A stretch of DNA of 60,358 nucleotides from Rickettsiales bacterium (GTDB lineage: Bacteria > Bacteroidota > Bacteroidia > Cytophagales > Cyclobacteriaceae): positions 1-60,358 of the forward strand of contig PBTY01000100.1 in assembly GCA_002729235.1 (NCBI GenBank), written 5' to 3'. Made by a program: the position numbers and the translations under genes. Below, piece by piece: positions 1 to 8,230 of this stretch (position 1 is the stretch's first letter; each line of letters opens with the position of its first letter). Below the pieces are notes generated by a model. The model was not told where the DNA came from. It made no database searches and was given only the letters and a program-made list of their open reading frames with translations.

Positions 1-2
1 AA

Positions 3-33
3 ATAGCACCGAGGAAATCCCCGATGCTATCTA
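3..33. terminator. Imperfect hairpin at the window edge
   Basis: A hairpin with outer arms ATAGCA / TGCTAT and an inner interrupted GC stem closes over an AAAT loop. On the minus strand it is followed by a short T-rich run that reaches the window edge. It lies about 47 bases past the stop of the hydroxylase gene, so it may end that transcript, or one entering from outside the window. Two mismatches in the stem keep confidence low. Confidence 0.35.
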
Positions 34-79
34 ATTTATTATCCTTGTATAAACTGTATCGTTTATTCAGGACTAGTCA

Positions 80-841
80 TTAATTAGGTTGGTTTTTATC
101 TACATCTTTGAAAAGCATCATATCCATGACTCTTGCAGATGCTCCATCGTAGAATCCATACTCACCTTGAAAATCTTTTGGATTATTAAAGGTTCCAAAG
201 ATTAGATCATACACTGGAAAATCCGAGTAATTATAAGCATGCACTCCTCTGGAGTGATGTACGGCATGCTGTTCTGGACGTTGGATGATGTACCCTAACC
301 ATTGCGGAGTGCTGATATTAGCATGTTGGAAAATACTCAGGAAGTTTAGTCCTAGAATAATCACAGTTGCAGCTGTCGGGTCAACACCAATGATGAGCGC
401 AAACACAAGACTTCCAAGTATAGTAAATCCGATCATGTCCATAGGACTGAAGTAGAAAGCAGATGGAATGTCTAATTTCTCCGCACTATGGTGCATTTGA
501 TGAAAGATTCTCCAAAGAGCATCCGACTTATGCATAGCCCAGTGCCATAGATACAGCATGAACTGATAGAAAAATAATCCAATGGCTATTTGTCCCCCAA
601 GCGATAAACTGCTTAGATCGAGTAACTGGTATGAAGCCAAATACTCGTCCGTTAAAAGCGGTAAATAGGAACTCAAATAGAAAAATACTGCAAAAGCTAA
701 CAGTCCTCGGAGAGTAGCGAAGCGTATTTGAGGTAAGTTCTTGTGTCTTGGGAATAACTGTTCCCAAATGAATAGTGCAAAGTACATCGCGATAACACCT
801 AGTGAAATCGGATCTAAAAGAATTTCTAATGGAGTAGGCAT
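80..841 (-). CDS. Sterol desaturase / fatty acid hydroxylase family protein
   Basis: A 253-residue integral membrane di-iron oxygenase of the fatty acid hydroxylase superfamily. The histidine clusters expected for the di-iron site are visible: HWAMH at residues 100-104, HQMHH at 114-118, a lone His in FQHAN near 173 and HAVHH at 192-196. Between them lie hydrophobic helices at roughly 10-27, 45-65, 83-100 and 133-165, which would hold the His boxes at the cytoplasmic face. Length and His spacing are normal for the family; the substrate (sterol, fatty acid, carotenoid or alkylglycerol) cannot be told from sequence. It is divergent from a TetR gene, and its promoter overlaps one of two repeated operator-like sites, so it is probably that regulator's target. 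Confidence 0.88.
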   Translation of the reverse strand: MPTPLEILLDPISLGVIAMYFALFIWEQLFPRHKNLPQIRFATLRGLLAFAVFFYLSSYLPLLTDEYLASYQLLDLSSLSLGGQIAIGLFFYQFMLYLWHWAMHKSDALWRIFHQMHHSAEKLDIPSAFYFSPMDMIGFTILGSLVFALIIGVDPTAATVIILGLNFLSIFQHANISTPQWLGYIIQRPEQHAVHHSRGVHAYNYSDFPVYDLIFGTFNNPKDFQGEYGFYDGASARVMDMMLFKDVDKNQPN

Positions 842-860
842 TTTGAGTTTTTGATCTTTT

Positions 861-939
861 TAAACAAACTAGTCGGTACAAATATAGGAATATTTTTAAC
901 TAAACAAACTAGTTGGTATAAAAATGTGCTTTATATTTG
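861..939. promoter_or_regulatory. Divergent promoters with twin TetR-type operators
   Basis: Two near-identical 20-base words, each centred on ACTAGT, lie at 861-880 and 901-920, exactly 40 bp apart. The second is close to palindromic (CAAACTAGTTGG). Each direction has a Bacteroidota -7 element TATATTTG: minus strand at 886-879 and plus strand at 932-939. The minus promoter has TTTG at 908-905 with an 18-base spacer, so the second operator covers its -33 box and the first covers its start site. The plus promoter has TTG at 913-915 inside the second operator. This arrangement fits repression of both the hydroxylase and the regulator itself by the adjacent TetR protein; binding is inferred. Confidence 0.7.
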
Positions 940-943
940 GGAT

Positions 944-1555
944 ATGCCCAGAGACGGAAGAAAAACCAAGACCAGAATTATTGATGAAGCCACAACACTT
1001 GTCTTAGAAAACGGATTTGCTGGAACAACGATCGATCAAATTCTGGAAAAGACAGAAATAACAAAAGGTGCCTTCTTTTATCATTTTAAAACGAAAAATG
1101 ATTTGGCTTTAGGGTTAATGGATCACTTTGCTACAAGTGACTTGAATTCATTGAATGAGGCATTGGAATACGTGAAAGCAAATTACAAGACACCTAAGGA
1201 CCAATTAATTGGTTTTGTTCAGTTCTTTATTAATGTTTTTGATGATTTAGAACAACCGTATGCTGGATGTTTATATGCTTCATGCTTTAATGAACCAGAG
1301 CAATTTCCTGATCAAGCAAAGAAAATAGTCAGTGATGCCATATTGGAATGGAGAAAACAGCTGGGTGATTTAATTGAGGCTGTGCTAAATGACACAGGTG
1401 CTAAGCTTATTGTAGATAAAAATGCACTTGCTGATAACTTCACTGTGGTGATGGAGGGAGGATTTATCTTATCCAAAGCTCTTGGTGATGCTAAGCTTAC
1501 CGCAAATCAACTAAAGCAGTATAGAAATTACCTACAGCTACTGTTTGCGCATTGA
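944..1555 (+). CDS. TetR/AcrR family transcriptional regulator
   Basis: A 203-residue repressor with an N-terminal helix-turn-helix: the recognition region ITKGAFFYHFKTKNDLALGL is typical of TetR proteins. The C-terminal half is a helical ligand-binding/dimer domain with a GCLYAS segment of unknown ligand. I place the start at the ATG at 944 because MPRDGRKTKTRIIDEA matches the usual TetR N terminus; an upstream in-frame start at 851 would add about 31 residues encoded by the operator region itself. The -7 element TATATTTG ends only four bases before this ATG, which suggests a leaderless or nearly leaderless mRNA. It is divergent from the hydroxylase and faces the sigma-factor gene, with seven bases between the stops. 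Confidence 0.9.
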   Translation: MPRDGRKTKTRIIDEATTLVLENGFAGTTIDQILEKTEITKGAFFYHFKTKNDLALGLMDHFATSDLNSLNEALEYVKANYKTPKDQLIGFVQFFINVFDDLEQPYAGCLYASCFNEPEQFPDQAKKIVSDAILEWRKQLGDLIEAVLNDTGAKLIVDKNALADNFTVVMEGGFILSKALGDAKLTANQLKQYRNYLQLLFAH

Positions 1556-1562
1556 TATCCCG

Positions 1563-2363
1563 TCAATCGTAATTAATGATCTTAGAGGTTTTTAATAAAT
1601 TGGTTAATTCTTGAGTGAAATCTTCTTCCACTTTGAATGAACCATGATTTTGATAAATTCCAGCCATTGAATTCATTTCTTCCATCTCGGTGTTGAAGGA
1701 ATCGATCGTGTTGGTAAAGGCTAAGTTGTCAGGTTGAATTCTACCTTGTTTGATAGCGGTGTTAATTCGTTTGGAGCACCTGCATTTGTTCTGAGGGTTG
1801 TACACTCCACAGTTTGACTCTAGAAATGTTCCTATTTGTTGTCTGGCTTGCTGAAGTCTTTTTCTGAAGGTTTCTGGTGTAGTGTCAGTAATAGTTGCTG
1901 CTTTTTTGCTATTGATCTTTAGTGCACTACCAAGAATAAATGCTTCTCTCTGGTCTCTGTTTAGGCATTGGAGCATGGCTAGGGTACATCCTGTTTTCAT
2001 TTCTCTTTCCATCAACCGGCTATCCGCACCTTCATAACTTTCCGGTTCAGGAAGATAATTCAAGTCTTCGGAAAAGTCTTTGAAGGAACCAACTGTTTGC
2101 TCAACTTTGGTCTTTTTAAGATTCATCAAGTGGTTACTTGTTACTCGATAAACCCAGGTTTTTAAGGTGCTCTTTCCTTCAAATCGGGCCAAGTTGGTAA
2201 TCACTTTAATCAAGATTTCCTGAGTAGCGTCTTCTGCATCTTCTTTATTCCACAAGAAGCGTATTGCCAGGTTATAAATCTCACCTTGTACGGATTGAAT
2301 CAGTGAATCAAGTTGTGGTTTATTGCCAGCAAGTACTGCTTGAACGAGTTCTAGATCTTTCAT
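1563..2363 (-). CDS. ECF-type RNA polymerase sigma factor with Cys-rich C-terminal tail
   Basis: A 266-residue sigma-70 family protein. Region 2 occupies about residues 15-85 (core-binding EDAEDATQEILIKV at 41-54) and region 4 about 120-180 (REAFILGSALKINSKKAA). A C-terminal extension follows, with C185, C194 and C196 in CGVYNPQNKCRCSKRI. Such a CG...NP...CRC motif recurs in a subgroup of sigma factors and could bind a metal or act as a thiol switch; that role is inference. It lies 48 bases downstream of an SRPBCC gene on the same strand, with no anti-sigma gene beside it, so activity may be controlled through the tail. Promoter targets are unknown. Confidence 0.85.
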   Translation of the reverse strand: MKDLELVQAVLAGNKPQLDSLIQSVQGEIYNLAIRFLWNKEDAEDATQEILIKVITNLARFEGKSTLKTWVYRVTSNHLMNLKKTKVEQTVGSFKDFSEDLNYLPEPESYEGADSRLMEREMKTGCTLAMLQCLNRDQREAFILGSALKINSKKAATITDTTPETFRKRLQQARQQIGTFLESNCGVYNPQNKCRCSKRINTAIKQGRIQPDNLAFTNTIDSFNTEMEEMNSMAGIYQNHGSFKVEEDFTQELTNLLKTSKIINYD

Positions 2364-2411
2364 AAATAGGAAATGTAAAATGGGCTGGAAATGATCCAGC
2401 CCAAAGAGTTA

Positions 2412-2834
2412 TTAGTTTAAAATCTGTTGAAGTTTCTTCAATTCGTCTGCTAGCTGACCAATCTGAGCGGATAATGCGCCTTCTACCATTTCTAAAGGAA
2501 CAGGAGGTGCCATGAGTACGAAAGAATATATCGCCTGGCCGTCACCATCTTCAGTGACTCTGGAAAAAGCAGTTCCTACGGTTCCATCAGGCATGGTCAT
2601 GTACCAATCAATTGTGCCAGAGTTGGCGTCTACTCGCGTTTCCAGGTCGATTTGTAATTCTCCTTCTGGAGTAATGAGCAATGCGGATTTTTGATCTGCT
2701 TTTTTGAATGCTCTGGTCCAGTTTGGAAGATTTTCCGGCTTAGCGATGTAATCAAATACTTTCTCAGGTGACGCTGCGATGTTTACACTTTGTACGTCGT
2801 GATTTTTAATTGCTGTCATTGTCATTTGTTTCAA
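2412..2834 (-). CDS. SRPBCC (START-like) family protein
   Basis: A 140-residue protein with the helix-grip fold signature: an N-terminal strand (SVNIAASPEKVFDYIAKPEN), the NWTRAFKKAD segment and a C-terminal amphipathic helix ending ADELKKLQQILN. These domains bind hydrophobic small molecules; no catalytic residues are evident and no signal peptide is present, so it should be cytoplasmic. Three Met codons lie close together at the start (residues 1, 4 and 6), so the exact start may shift by a few codons. It is first in a two-gene unit with the Cys-tailed sigma factor, suggesting shared control or a sensor/output relation. Confidence 0.82.
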   Translation of the reverse strand: MKQMTMTAIKNHDVQSVNIAASPEKVFDYIAKPENLPNWTRAFKKADQKSALLITPEGELQIDLETRVDANSGTIDWYMTMPDGTVGTAFSRVTEDGDGQAIYSFVLMAPPVPLEMVEGALSAQIGQLADELKKLQQILN

Positions 2835-2921
2835 TAATTGAATTATGCTCTCAATTACTTAGACAGTGAAAATGAAGAGGTGTGAATTTTTTTGTAAGCT
2901 TTTATCCAAAACAGGATAAAA

Positions 2922-2941
2922 AAAGAGCCCGAAGGCTCTTT
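2922..2941 (-). terminator. Rho-independent terminator, 8-bp stem with TTCG loop
   Basis: AAAGAGCC / GGCTCTTT form a perfect stem. On the minus strand the loop is TTCG and the stem runs into seven T residues. It begins four bases after the stop of the secreted-protein gene at 2945-3658 and ends its transcript. Confidence 0.88.
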
Positions 2942-2944
2942 CAA

Positions 2945-3658
2945 TCAATTACACAACTTGTCGTAGAAGAGTACGTGCTCTGAGAAGTTGCTCCACCAGA
3001 AGCGTTCTCCCGAATATGCTTCTTCAAAATCTGGACAGTCTGTATACAGATCATTCAATGCGTTTTGATTGTAATTTTTCTTTTTAAATACTTCCGCTCT
3101 ATTGCCATCTTTTACAACCAAATAAGAAGTGTCATCTCCACCGTCTTGTATGACAAGGCCTGACACAGCTACCTGAGAAGATTCGCCAGCATTCGGGTTA
3201 ATGTATACTTTGATTTTACTGTCAAAGCCAGGATTCAAGAGCTGCATCAATGCAAACTTGTCCTTTTTAGGAAGTAGTGCCTGATCAAATATGACCCATT
3301 CTCTGTTCATGATTCTTTTGAAATCCTGATCCATTAGTCGAGGCATGCTGGGTGCCGACATGGCACTGGTTCTATTCATGAAATTTGTTGCTCTGATTGC
3401 AAGCATTTTCACGTCTTCAGCTTTGAATTTGTACTTGGAGCCATCGTCTGATTTAATGTTGAAGGATCTGATTTGTCCTCCCATCATGAGAGAGCCGTTC
3501 ATTCGCCCTCTTATAGTATCTCCAGAAGTAGTAACGGCGTAAACTTCCCTTGCAGTGGATACCAAATCATCTTCTACAGGAGGCATAAAGTATTGAGAAG
3601 GTTGTGCATATGCAAGTGAAGCACAGCCAATGATCAACAAAGTAACTATTGATTTCAT
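2945..3658 (-). CDS. Secreted protein of unknown function
   Basis: A 237-residue protein with a clear signal peptide (MKSIVTLLIIGCASLAYAQ), so it is exported to the periplasm or outer membrane. I do not recognise a family. The segment after the signal, VYAVTTSGDTIRGRMNG, followed by KYKFKAEDVKMLAI, resembles the beta-rich repeats seen in many uncharacterised Bacteroidota secreted proteins that carry a per-residue 'GDTIxG' turn. The C terminus holds two Cys (CPDFEEAY and the final DKLCN) that could pair. It is monocistronic: a strong terminator follows immediately and about 100 bases with a separate hairpin precede it. Confidence 0.7.
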   Translation of the reverse strand: MKSIVTLLIIGCASLAYAQPSQYFMPPVEDDLVSTAREVYAVTTSGDTIRGRMNGSLMMGGQIRSFNIKSDDGSKYKFKAEDVKMLAIRATNFMNRTSAMSAPSMPRLMDQDFKRIMNREWVIFDQALLPKKDKFALMQLLNPGFDSKIKVYINPNAGESSQVAVSGLVIQDGGDDTSYLVVKDGNRAEVFKKKNYNQNALNDLYTDCPDFEEAYSGERFWWSNFSEHVLFYDKLCN

Positions 3659-3713
3659 ATAAGGTGGATTTTTTCCTCTAATTAACTCGAGAAAAAGGGA
3701 GAAATCAAGGGAA

Positions 3714-3750
3714 CAACCTAAGACACATTTAGAAAATGTGTCTTAGGTTG
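3714..3750 (-). terminator. 17-bp perfect hairpin after the copper receptor gene
   Basis: Two 17-base arms (3714-3730 and 3734-3750) are exact reverse complements with a three-base loop. The hairpin begins about nine bases after the receptor stop on the minus strand. The downstream tail is only moderately T-rich, so it may act as an mRNA 3'-end stabiliser as well as a terminator. Confidence 0.75.
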
Positions 3751-3759
3751 AAAATAGTT

Positions 3760-6015
3760 TTAAAAAGAGAAATTTAAAGAGGTGAAAAAGTTACGCCCAG
3801 GAGCATAAATTCTGTCAGAACTGTTGACCACTGATCGGTTAAGATGTTCATAATAATTCGTGTCAAAAAAGTTGTTGATGCCAGCGCTTACCTGAAGGTT
3901 TCTCAATTGTTCATATGAAACCTTTAAGTCTACCAAAGTGAAAGTGGGTGTGGTGGACTCACCGTATTCATTGGATACTCTGTCTTGCTGCATTACATAA
4001 CGTACACTCAGCGTAGGTCTCAATTTGCCATTGAAATAATTGCCCGACAAAATGTACCGAGTATCCAATGGGGCAATTTGAGGAAGAGGTTCGTTTCTGG
4101 ACATGTCCTGAGCATATGTGTATGCAGCACTTAATCGATGTTTAATGCCTAGACCCAGAATTTGGGTCCAAATAACTTCAAAACCCGTCTTAAAAGCCTC
4201 GTCTATATTGATAACACGTCTTACACCAGGACTATTGGAAAGTCTGGGGGTTAAACTTTCATCAATCCTCGAGGAGATGAAGTCTTGCAGGTATGCACCA
4301 AATACATCAATATCAATAGCGGTTGTAGAGGCATTCCATTCAAAGGTCAAATCGATCTGATTGTTGATTTCTGGATTGATATTCGGATTACCCACTACTT
4401 CATACGGGTCTTGCCCTACTGGGAAGAAATTAATGTATCGTTCTGTTAGACTACCACTTCTTTGAGCTCTTCCAGTCCATAGTCCAACTTTGGTTTGGTT
4501 CGTAAGGAGTTTTGAAACTCCAATACTGATACTTGGGTTAAAATCTGATTTAGATTTCTCTGAATAAACACTTGAAAACTCTTCGCTTTCATTATTGACG
4601 CTCGCTGAGTTCATTTCCAGTCTCCCAGAAAAGACCGCATGGAGATCGTTGGCATGTAAATGGTACTCAGCAAAAGCTCCAGACTTCAATATTTGTCCAT
4701 CTTGCCAGACATTATCATAGACAGTCATTCCCATCATTGGTCCCATGAGAAATTCCCTTGACCTTGTTCCATCAGCGCCTTCCAGACGATAATCGGCTCC
4801 TGCGTATAACGTGTTTTTATTAAACTTCGAGATGCTCTCACTTCGCCCACCATAATTTTTGGTCGTGGCATCTGTTGCAGCATTCACCATCCTTGGATCC
4901 AGTGGTTTTAGCAAGTTATCCATGGTGTGATCAACCATTGATGCGTAAACAGTGGTATTCCAGCTCTTTAGGTGATCTCTATTAATTTGGATATCATGTC
5001 GCACATTAAACAACCAGGTGTCATCTTTTCTCAAGTCCATTGGCAGTGCTGCAAAGTCGGCGTTTCTTGCTCTGTTGTACACTGCTGATAATTTGATCTG
5101 CTGATTAGTTGATGGCTTTATACCTAAGGTGGTGCCAAAACTGCCTCGTTTAAAATCACTTTGGACCGTTTCATCATTTGCGGTGGTGTAGTCATCGCCT
5201 TCGGACCATGAAGCAGAAACACTCCAATCAATGAATTGGCTGCTGATACCTAGCTGACCTTCATTTCGGAAAATGCTTCCGTTCGACTCATAACCTGAAG
5301 TGGCACGTCCATAAACTGATGGTTTGCTTGAAAACTTCAATGATGCAGGAATGAAGTTAATGGTGGCTCCAAACCCTGTTCCATATCTCAGTGCAAATGG
5401 TCCTTTGAGTACCTCGATTCGATTCATCATATTCGGTGCCATTTGACTGGTCGGAGGGTCCATTCTGTTAGGACATGCGGACGTAGCACTTTGGGCTCCA
5501 TCGATCACCACATTGAGTTGATCGTATTTAAAACCTCTGAAAACAGGATCAAATCCATATACTCCGCTTTTGCGAATGCTGGTAAATCCGGTGCTTTGAT
5601 TTAGCACTGCTCCTCCATCATGAGACATCCAATCATTGGACTGGAGATTTACTCCTTGAGTCGGAGAGGTGTTTGTTTTAATGCCAATAACTGTCACTGG
5701 ATATAAATTTATCTCAAGACTCTTTCGAGAACTTAAACCAAGCTTAATAGCGTTAGCAACCTCCTGGTCGTTGAGTTCCCACGTGCCATATGAGATATGA
5801 GAGAGAATTAAGTTCTGTTCGGCTAAATAAATTAGTTCGATTAATCCGTTCTCTGGGGTAACACCTTTAATATCTCCATACTCATAATAAGCACTTGAGA
5901 TTGGTTGTTGTGAATCTTCATCTATTACCTGAAACGTTGATTTTGATTGCGCAAATAATAATGAGTTAGACACGACTAGAAATAGCATGCCTATTACACG
6001 AAAAGTATTGTTCAT
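3760..6015 (-). CDS. TonB-dependent outer-membrane receptor, OprC/NosA-like copper type
   Basis: A 751-residue receptor starting at MNNTFRVIGML, with a signal peptide ending near FAQ22. Residues 23-110 form a carboxypeptidase-like beta-sandwich typical of Bacteroidota, about 115-220 the plug, and the rest a 22-strand barrel ending in Phe (NFFTSLNFSF). The plug carries CPNRMDPPTS, matching the signature of the copper receptor OprC. C181 and M185 make the CxxxM pair, and HTM at 363-365 in a barrel loop gives the HxM pair; the separation (182 residues) is nearly that between the same ligands in OprC. Copper import is therefore the best call. An upstream in-frame start at 6108 is unlikely because the signal peptide begins at 6015. 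A small Cys protein is encoded 93 bases upstream. Confidence 0.85.
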   Translation of the reverse strand: MNNTFRVIGMLFLVVSNSLLFAQSKSTFQVIDEDSQQPISSAYYEYGDIKGVTPENGLIELIYLAEQNLILSHISYGTWELNDQEVANAIKLGLSSRKSLEINLYPVTVIGIKTNTSPTQGVNLQSNDWMSHDGGAVLNQSTGFTSIRKSGVYGFDPVFRGFKYDQLNVVIDGAQSATSACPNRMDPPTSQMAPNMMNRIEVLKGPFALRYGTGFGATINFIPASLKFSSKPSVYGRATSGYESNGSIFRNEGQLGISSQFIDWSVSASWSEGDDYTTANDETVQSDFKRGSFGTTLGIKPSTNQQIKLSAVYNRARNADFAALPMDLRKDDTWLFNVRHDIQINRDHLKSWNTTVYASMVDHTMDNLLKPLDPRMVNAATDATTKNYGGRSESISKFNKNTLYAGADYRLEGADGTRSREFLMGPMMGMTVYDNVWQDGQILKSGAFAEYHLHANDLHAVFSGRLEMNSASVNNESEEFSSVYSEKSKSDFNPSISIGVSKLLTNQTKVGLWTGRAQRSGSLTERYINFFPVGQDPYEVVGNPNINPEINNQIDLTFEWNASTTAIDIDVFGAYLQDFISSRIDESLTPRLSNSPGVRRVINIDEAFKTGFEVIWTQILGLGIKHRLSAAYTYAQDMSRNEPLPQIAPLDTRYILSGNYFNGKLRPTLSVRYVMQQDRVSNEYGESTTPTFTLVDLKVSYEQLRNLQVSAGINNFFDTNYYEHLNRSVVNSSDRIYAPGRNFFTSLNFSF

Positions 6016-6108
6016 GTTGGTATTCTTAATTTTTATGATGCAATAAATTATTGATCGGATTGTAGTACAGAATCCGAAAATTTGACTTGAAGTCAATCGG
6101 TGCAGCAA

Positions 6109-6483
6109 TTAAGAATATTGTGGTGGATGAAAAATATCATCCAAATAAGATGGAGTTAAGTCGTTTTCCGAATCTCCAAATTGAAGAGTTTTAAGAAGGT
6201 AGTTTGATTGAAAGCTGGTGGATTCAGAATTCAATACATAATCCACTGTTAATCTCAGTTTAAAAGAAGATGGTTGTTGCTTATCTTCTTGATTTCCTGT
6301 TTTGTTCAGCTCCTTGGCCAGATAACAACTACCTCCGCAAATCGTAATGGGTTTGTCTCTATTGATACAAAAAGTGGCAGCAATACGATCTTGATTCATT
6401 TTGAAATCGGCCCAAATCCAAATCTTCGAAAGACTGGGCGCCATCAAAATAAGTATAAGCGATATGGAGATTAGTTGTCTCAA
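6109..6483 (-). CDS. Small exported or membrane-anchored Cys protein upstream of the copper receptor
   Basis: A 124-residue protein with an N-terminal hydrophobic segment (MRQLISISLILILMAPSLS). C39 is followed by NRDKP, and C49 and C53 form CGGSC followed by YLAKEL. Bacteroidota commonly encode small proteins of this pattern (Cys, NxDKP, CxGxCYL) next to TonB receptors in metal loci; no biochemical role is established that I know of. The CxxxC could bind Cu(I). It lies directly upstream of the OprC-like receptor on the same strand, so the two are probably co-transcribed and act on the same metal. The tail HPPQYS is near the receptor start. Confidence 0.72.
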   Translation of the reverse strand: MRQLISISLILILMAPSLSKIWIWADFKMNQDRIAATFCINRDKPITICGGSCYLAKELNKTGNQEDKQQPSSFKLRLTVDYVLNSESTSFQSNYLLKTLQFGDSENDLTPSYLDDIFHPPQYS

Positions 6484-6548
6484 TCTACTGCGAAAGTAAG
6501 GAGTTGATTTTAATAGATGGTCATCAATGTTACATAGAATTGAACTTT

Positions 6549-7073
6549 TTAGGTTGTTGCTATGTAGACTAACTCTCTTTCCAAATTATAAACCATTCGA
6601 TTACAGGCTCTTCTCAGTGCTAAATAGGGTATTCCCAACATGAATATTCCATGTAATAAGATTAGCGGCAATGATAACAATGGAAAATTCTCCATAGAAA
6701 CCACTAAAATGATGAAAGTGAGATAAAACAAGAAGATGAAAACAAACCAAAAAAGCATGATCCCATGAAATCCGTTTACCTCAGTTGTAATTAGTAAGTG
6801 TTCGCTTTTCTGAAGGAATTTACCTTTTGCGATTGCCGAGTTCAAACTAATTTCAAACAATCTTCTCCTTCTTCTGAATTTGAAACCATCATAATTGACT
6901 TCTCCGATATATTCTCTTTTATCTGTTGAGAAGATTTCTAATCCGGAGAATAAGGGACTAGGATCTCCAGTTTTGACATGAGATTTCAGCCGTTCTGTAA
7001 ATTCATTTTTATGGATAGTAATCCTGGTTTCGAATTCTCGTATCAGTTTAAGGCTTTTAAGTAGGTCTCTCAT
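6549..7073 (-). CDS. Two-helix membrane protein of unknown function
   Basis: A 174-residue protein. The first 95 residues are soluble and basic, with FKFRRRRRLFE near 65-75, and two membrane helices follow at about 101-125 and 128-150, then a short basic tail. I recognise no family. The arrangement (basic N-domain plus hairpin of helices) resembles small bacterial proteins anchored to the inner membrane. It is upstream of the copper-receptor pair on the same strand with 65 bases between, but nothing in it points to metal handling, so a shared operon is possible but unproven. Confidence 0.6.
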   Translation of the reverse strand: MRDLLKSLKLIREFETRITIHKNEFTERLKSHVKTGDPSPLFSGLEIFSTDKREYIGEVNYDGFKFRRRRRLFEISLNSAIAKGKFLQKSEHLLITTEVNGFHGIMLFWFVFIFLFYLTFIILVVSMENFPLLSLPLILLHGIFMLGIPYLALRRACNRMVYNLERELVYIATT

Positions 7074-7170
7074 TATGAGTAGTTAGTAAGTTAAAGATAG
7101 CTAATGCTAAAATCATTCACTGTGAAAGAATGACAAACAACATCTTTTTAGTCTCCTCGTTCATAGTTTC

Positions 7171-8223
7171 ATGAACAGGTTAAAAGAATTTTTCTGGTTA
7201 TGCTCTGGAGCCAATCGACAAATCCTCTCCAATACACCATCTGAGTCAAGTAAATATGTAGGTATCGGGGCCACGATATTTTTTACAGGCGTCTTTGCTG
7301 CTTTGGCTGGAGGATATGCTTTGTTCACTGTGTTTGATAATTATTTTGCCGCAGCTGTTTTCGGAATACTTTGGGGACTGATGATCTTTAATCTGGATCG
7401 TTTTATTGTGTCCAGCATGCGGAAAAACGGGGAACCAAGACAAGAATTTATGCAAGTCGTACCACGTTTAGTACTTGCTTTGGTGATCTCCATCGTGATT
7501 GCGAAACCATTGGAGTTAAAGATTTTTGAGAAGGAAGTGAATAGCGAGATTACCTCCATGATTCAGGAGGACCTGGCCTTCAAAGAATTGGTAGTCAAGG
7601 AGCGGTTTGTGGAATCTAGAAACCGGTTGAATGCAGAAATATCACAACTAAAGCAGGCAGTTGATCTGAAAACTGATAGTAGAAATGAACTTCGTAGAAT
7701 CGCCAGAGAAGAAGCTGATGGAACTGGTGGAACTGGTAAGCGCAATCCGGGCCCTATATATCGAATCAAAAAAGGAGATGCAGATCGTGTAGAGCAGGAG
7801 CTGAAGGAATTGATTGCTTCTACGAATCCCATCATTGAAGAAAAAGAAATGGCTATCCAGGAGCTAAATGCCAGAGAGGAAGCAGAGCTTACTGCTATCG
7901 AAGAAGGTCAGCTAACGGGGTTGGCGTCTAGAATGGAGGCGCTAGATCGACTAACGAACAAAAGCTCAGCAATCAATTTAGCAAGCTGGTTCATCATGTT
8001 GTTGTTTTTAGTTGTGGAAACCTCACCAATTTTTGTGAAGCTGGTATCTCAGCGTGGGCCGTATGATTATGTGCTAAAGTCTGAGGAATATGGCTTTGAA
8101 GCTTTCCACTACGAAGATATGGCCAAAGTCAATTCAGAAATTAAGAAGCGCTCCTCTAAACTCACTCGAGAAGAAGTGGAGTATGTCAATGAAAGATTGC
8201 AGTTGGGCTTGGATAGGGGTTAA
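7171..8223 (+). CDS. DUF4407 domain membrane protein
   Basis: A 350-residue protein that matches DUF4407: the N-terminal FWLCSGANRQIL segment, paired helices around residues 30-75 (FFTGVFAALAGGYALF, then WGLMIFNLDRFIVSSMRK) and another helix at 90-112, then a long charged alpha-helical region of about 130 residues predicted as coiled coil, and a final helix near 268-288 (SWFIMLLFLVVETSPIFVKL). The coiled coil probably lies on one side of the membrane between helices. Function is unknown for this family; it is widespread in Bacteroidota. No partner gene is adjacent on the same strand, and it converges on the type IX-secreted gene with seven bases between stops. Confidence 0.85.
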   Translation: MNRLKEFFWLCSGANRQILSNTPSESSKYVGIGATIFFTGVFAALAGGYALFTVFDNYFAAAVFGILWGLMIFNLDRFIVSSMRKNGEPRQEFMQVVPRLVLALVISIVIAKPLELKIFEKEVNSEITSMIQEDLAFKELVVKERFVESRNRLNAEISQLKQAVDLKTDSRNELRRIAREEADGTGGTGKRNPGPIYRIKKGDADRVEQELKELIASTNPIIEEKEMAIQELNAREEAELTAIEEGQLTGLASRMEALDRLTNKSSAINLASWFIMLLFLVVETSPIFVKLVSQRGPYDYVLKSEEYGFEAFHYEDMAKVNSEIKKRSSKLTREEVEYVNERLQLGLDRG

Positions 8224-8230
8224 TAATAAC

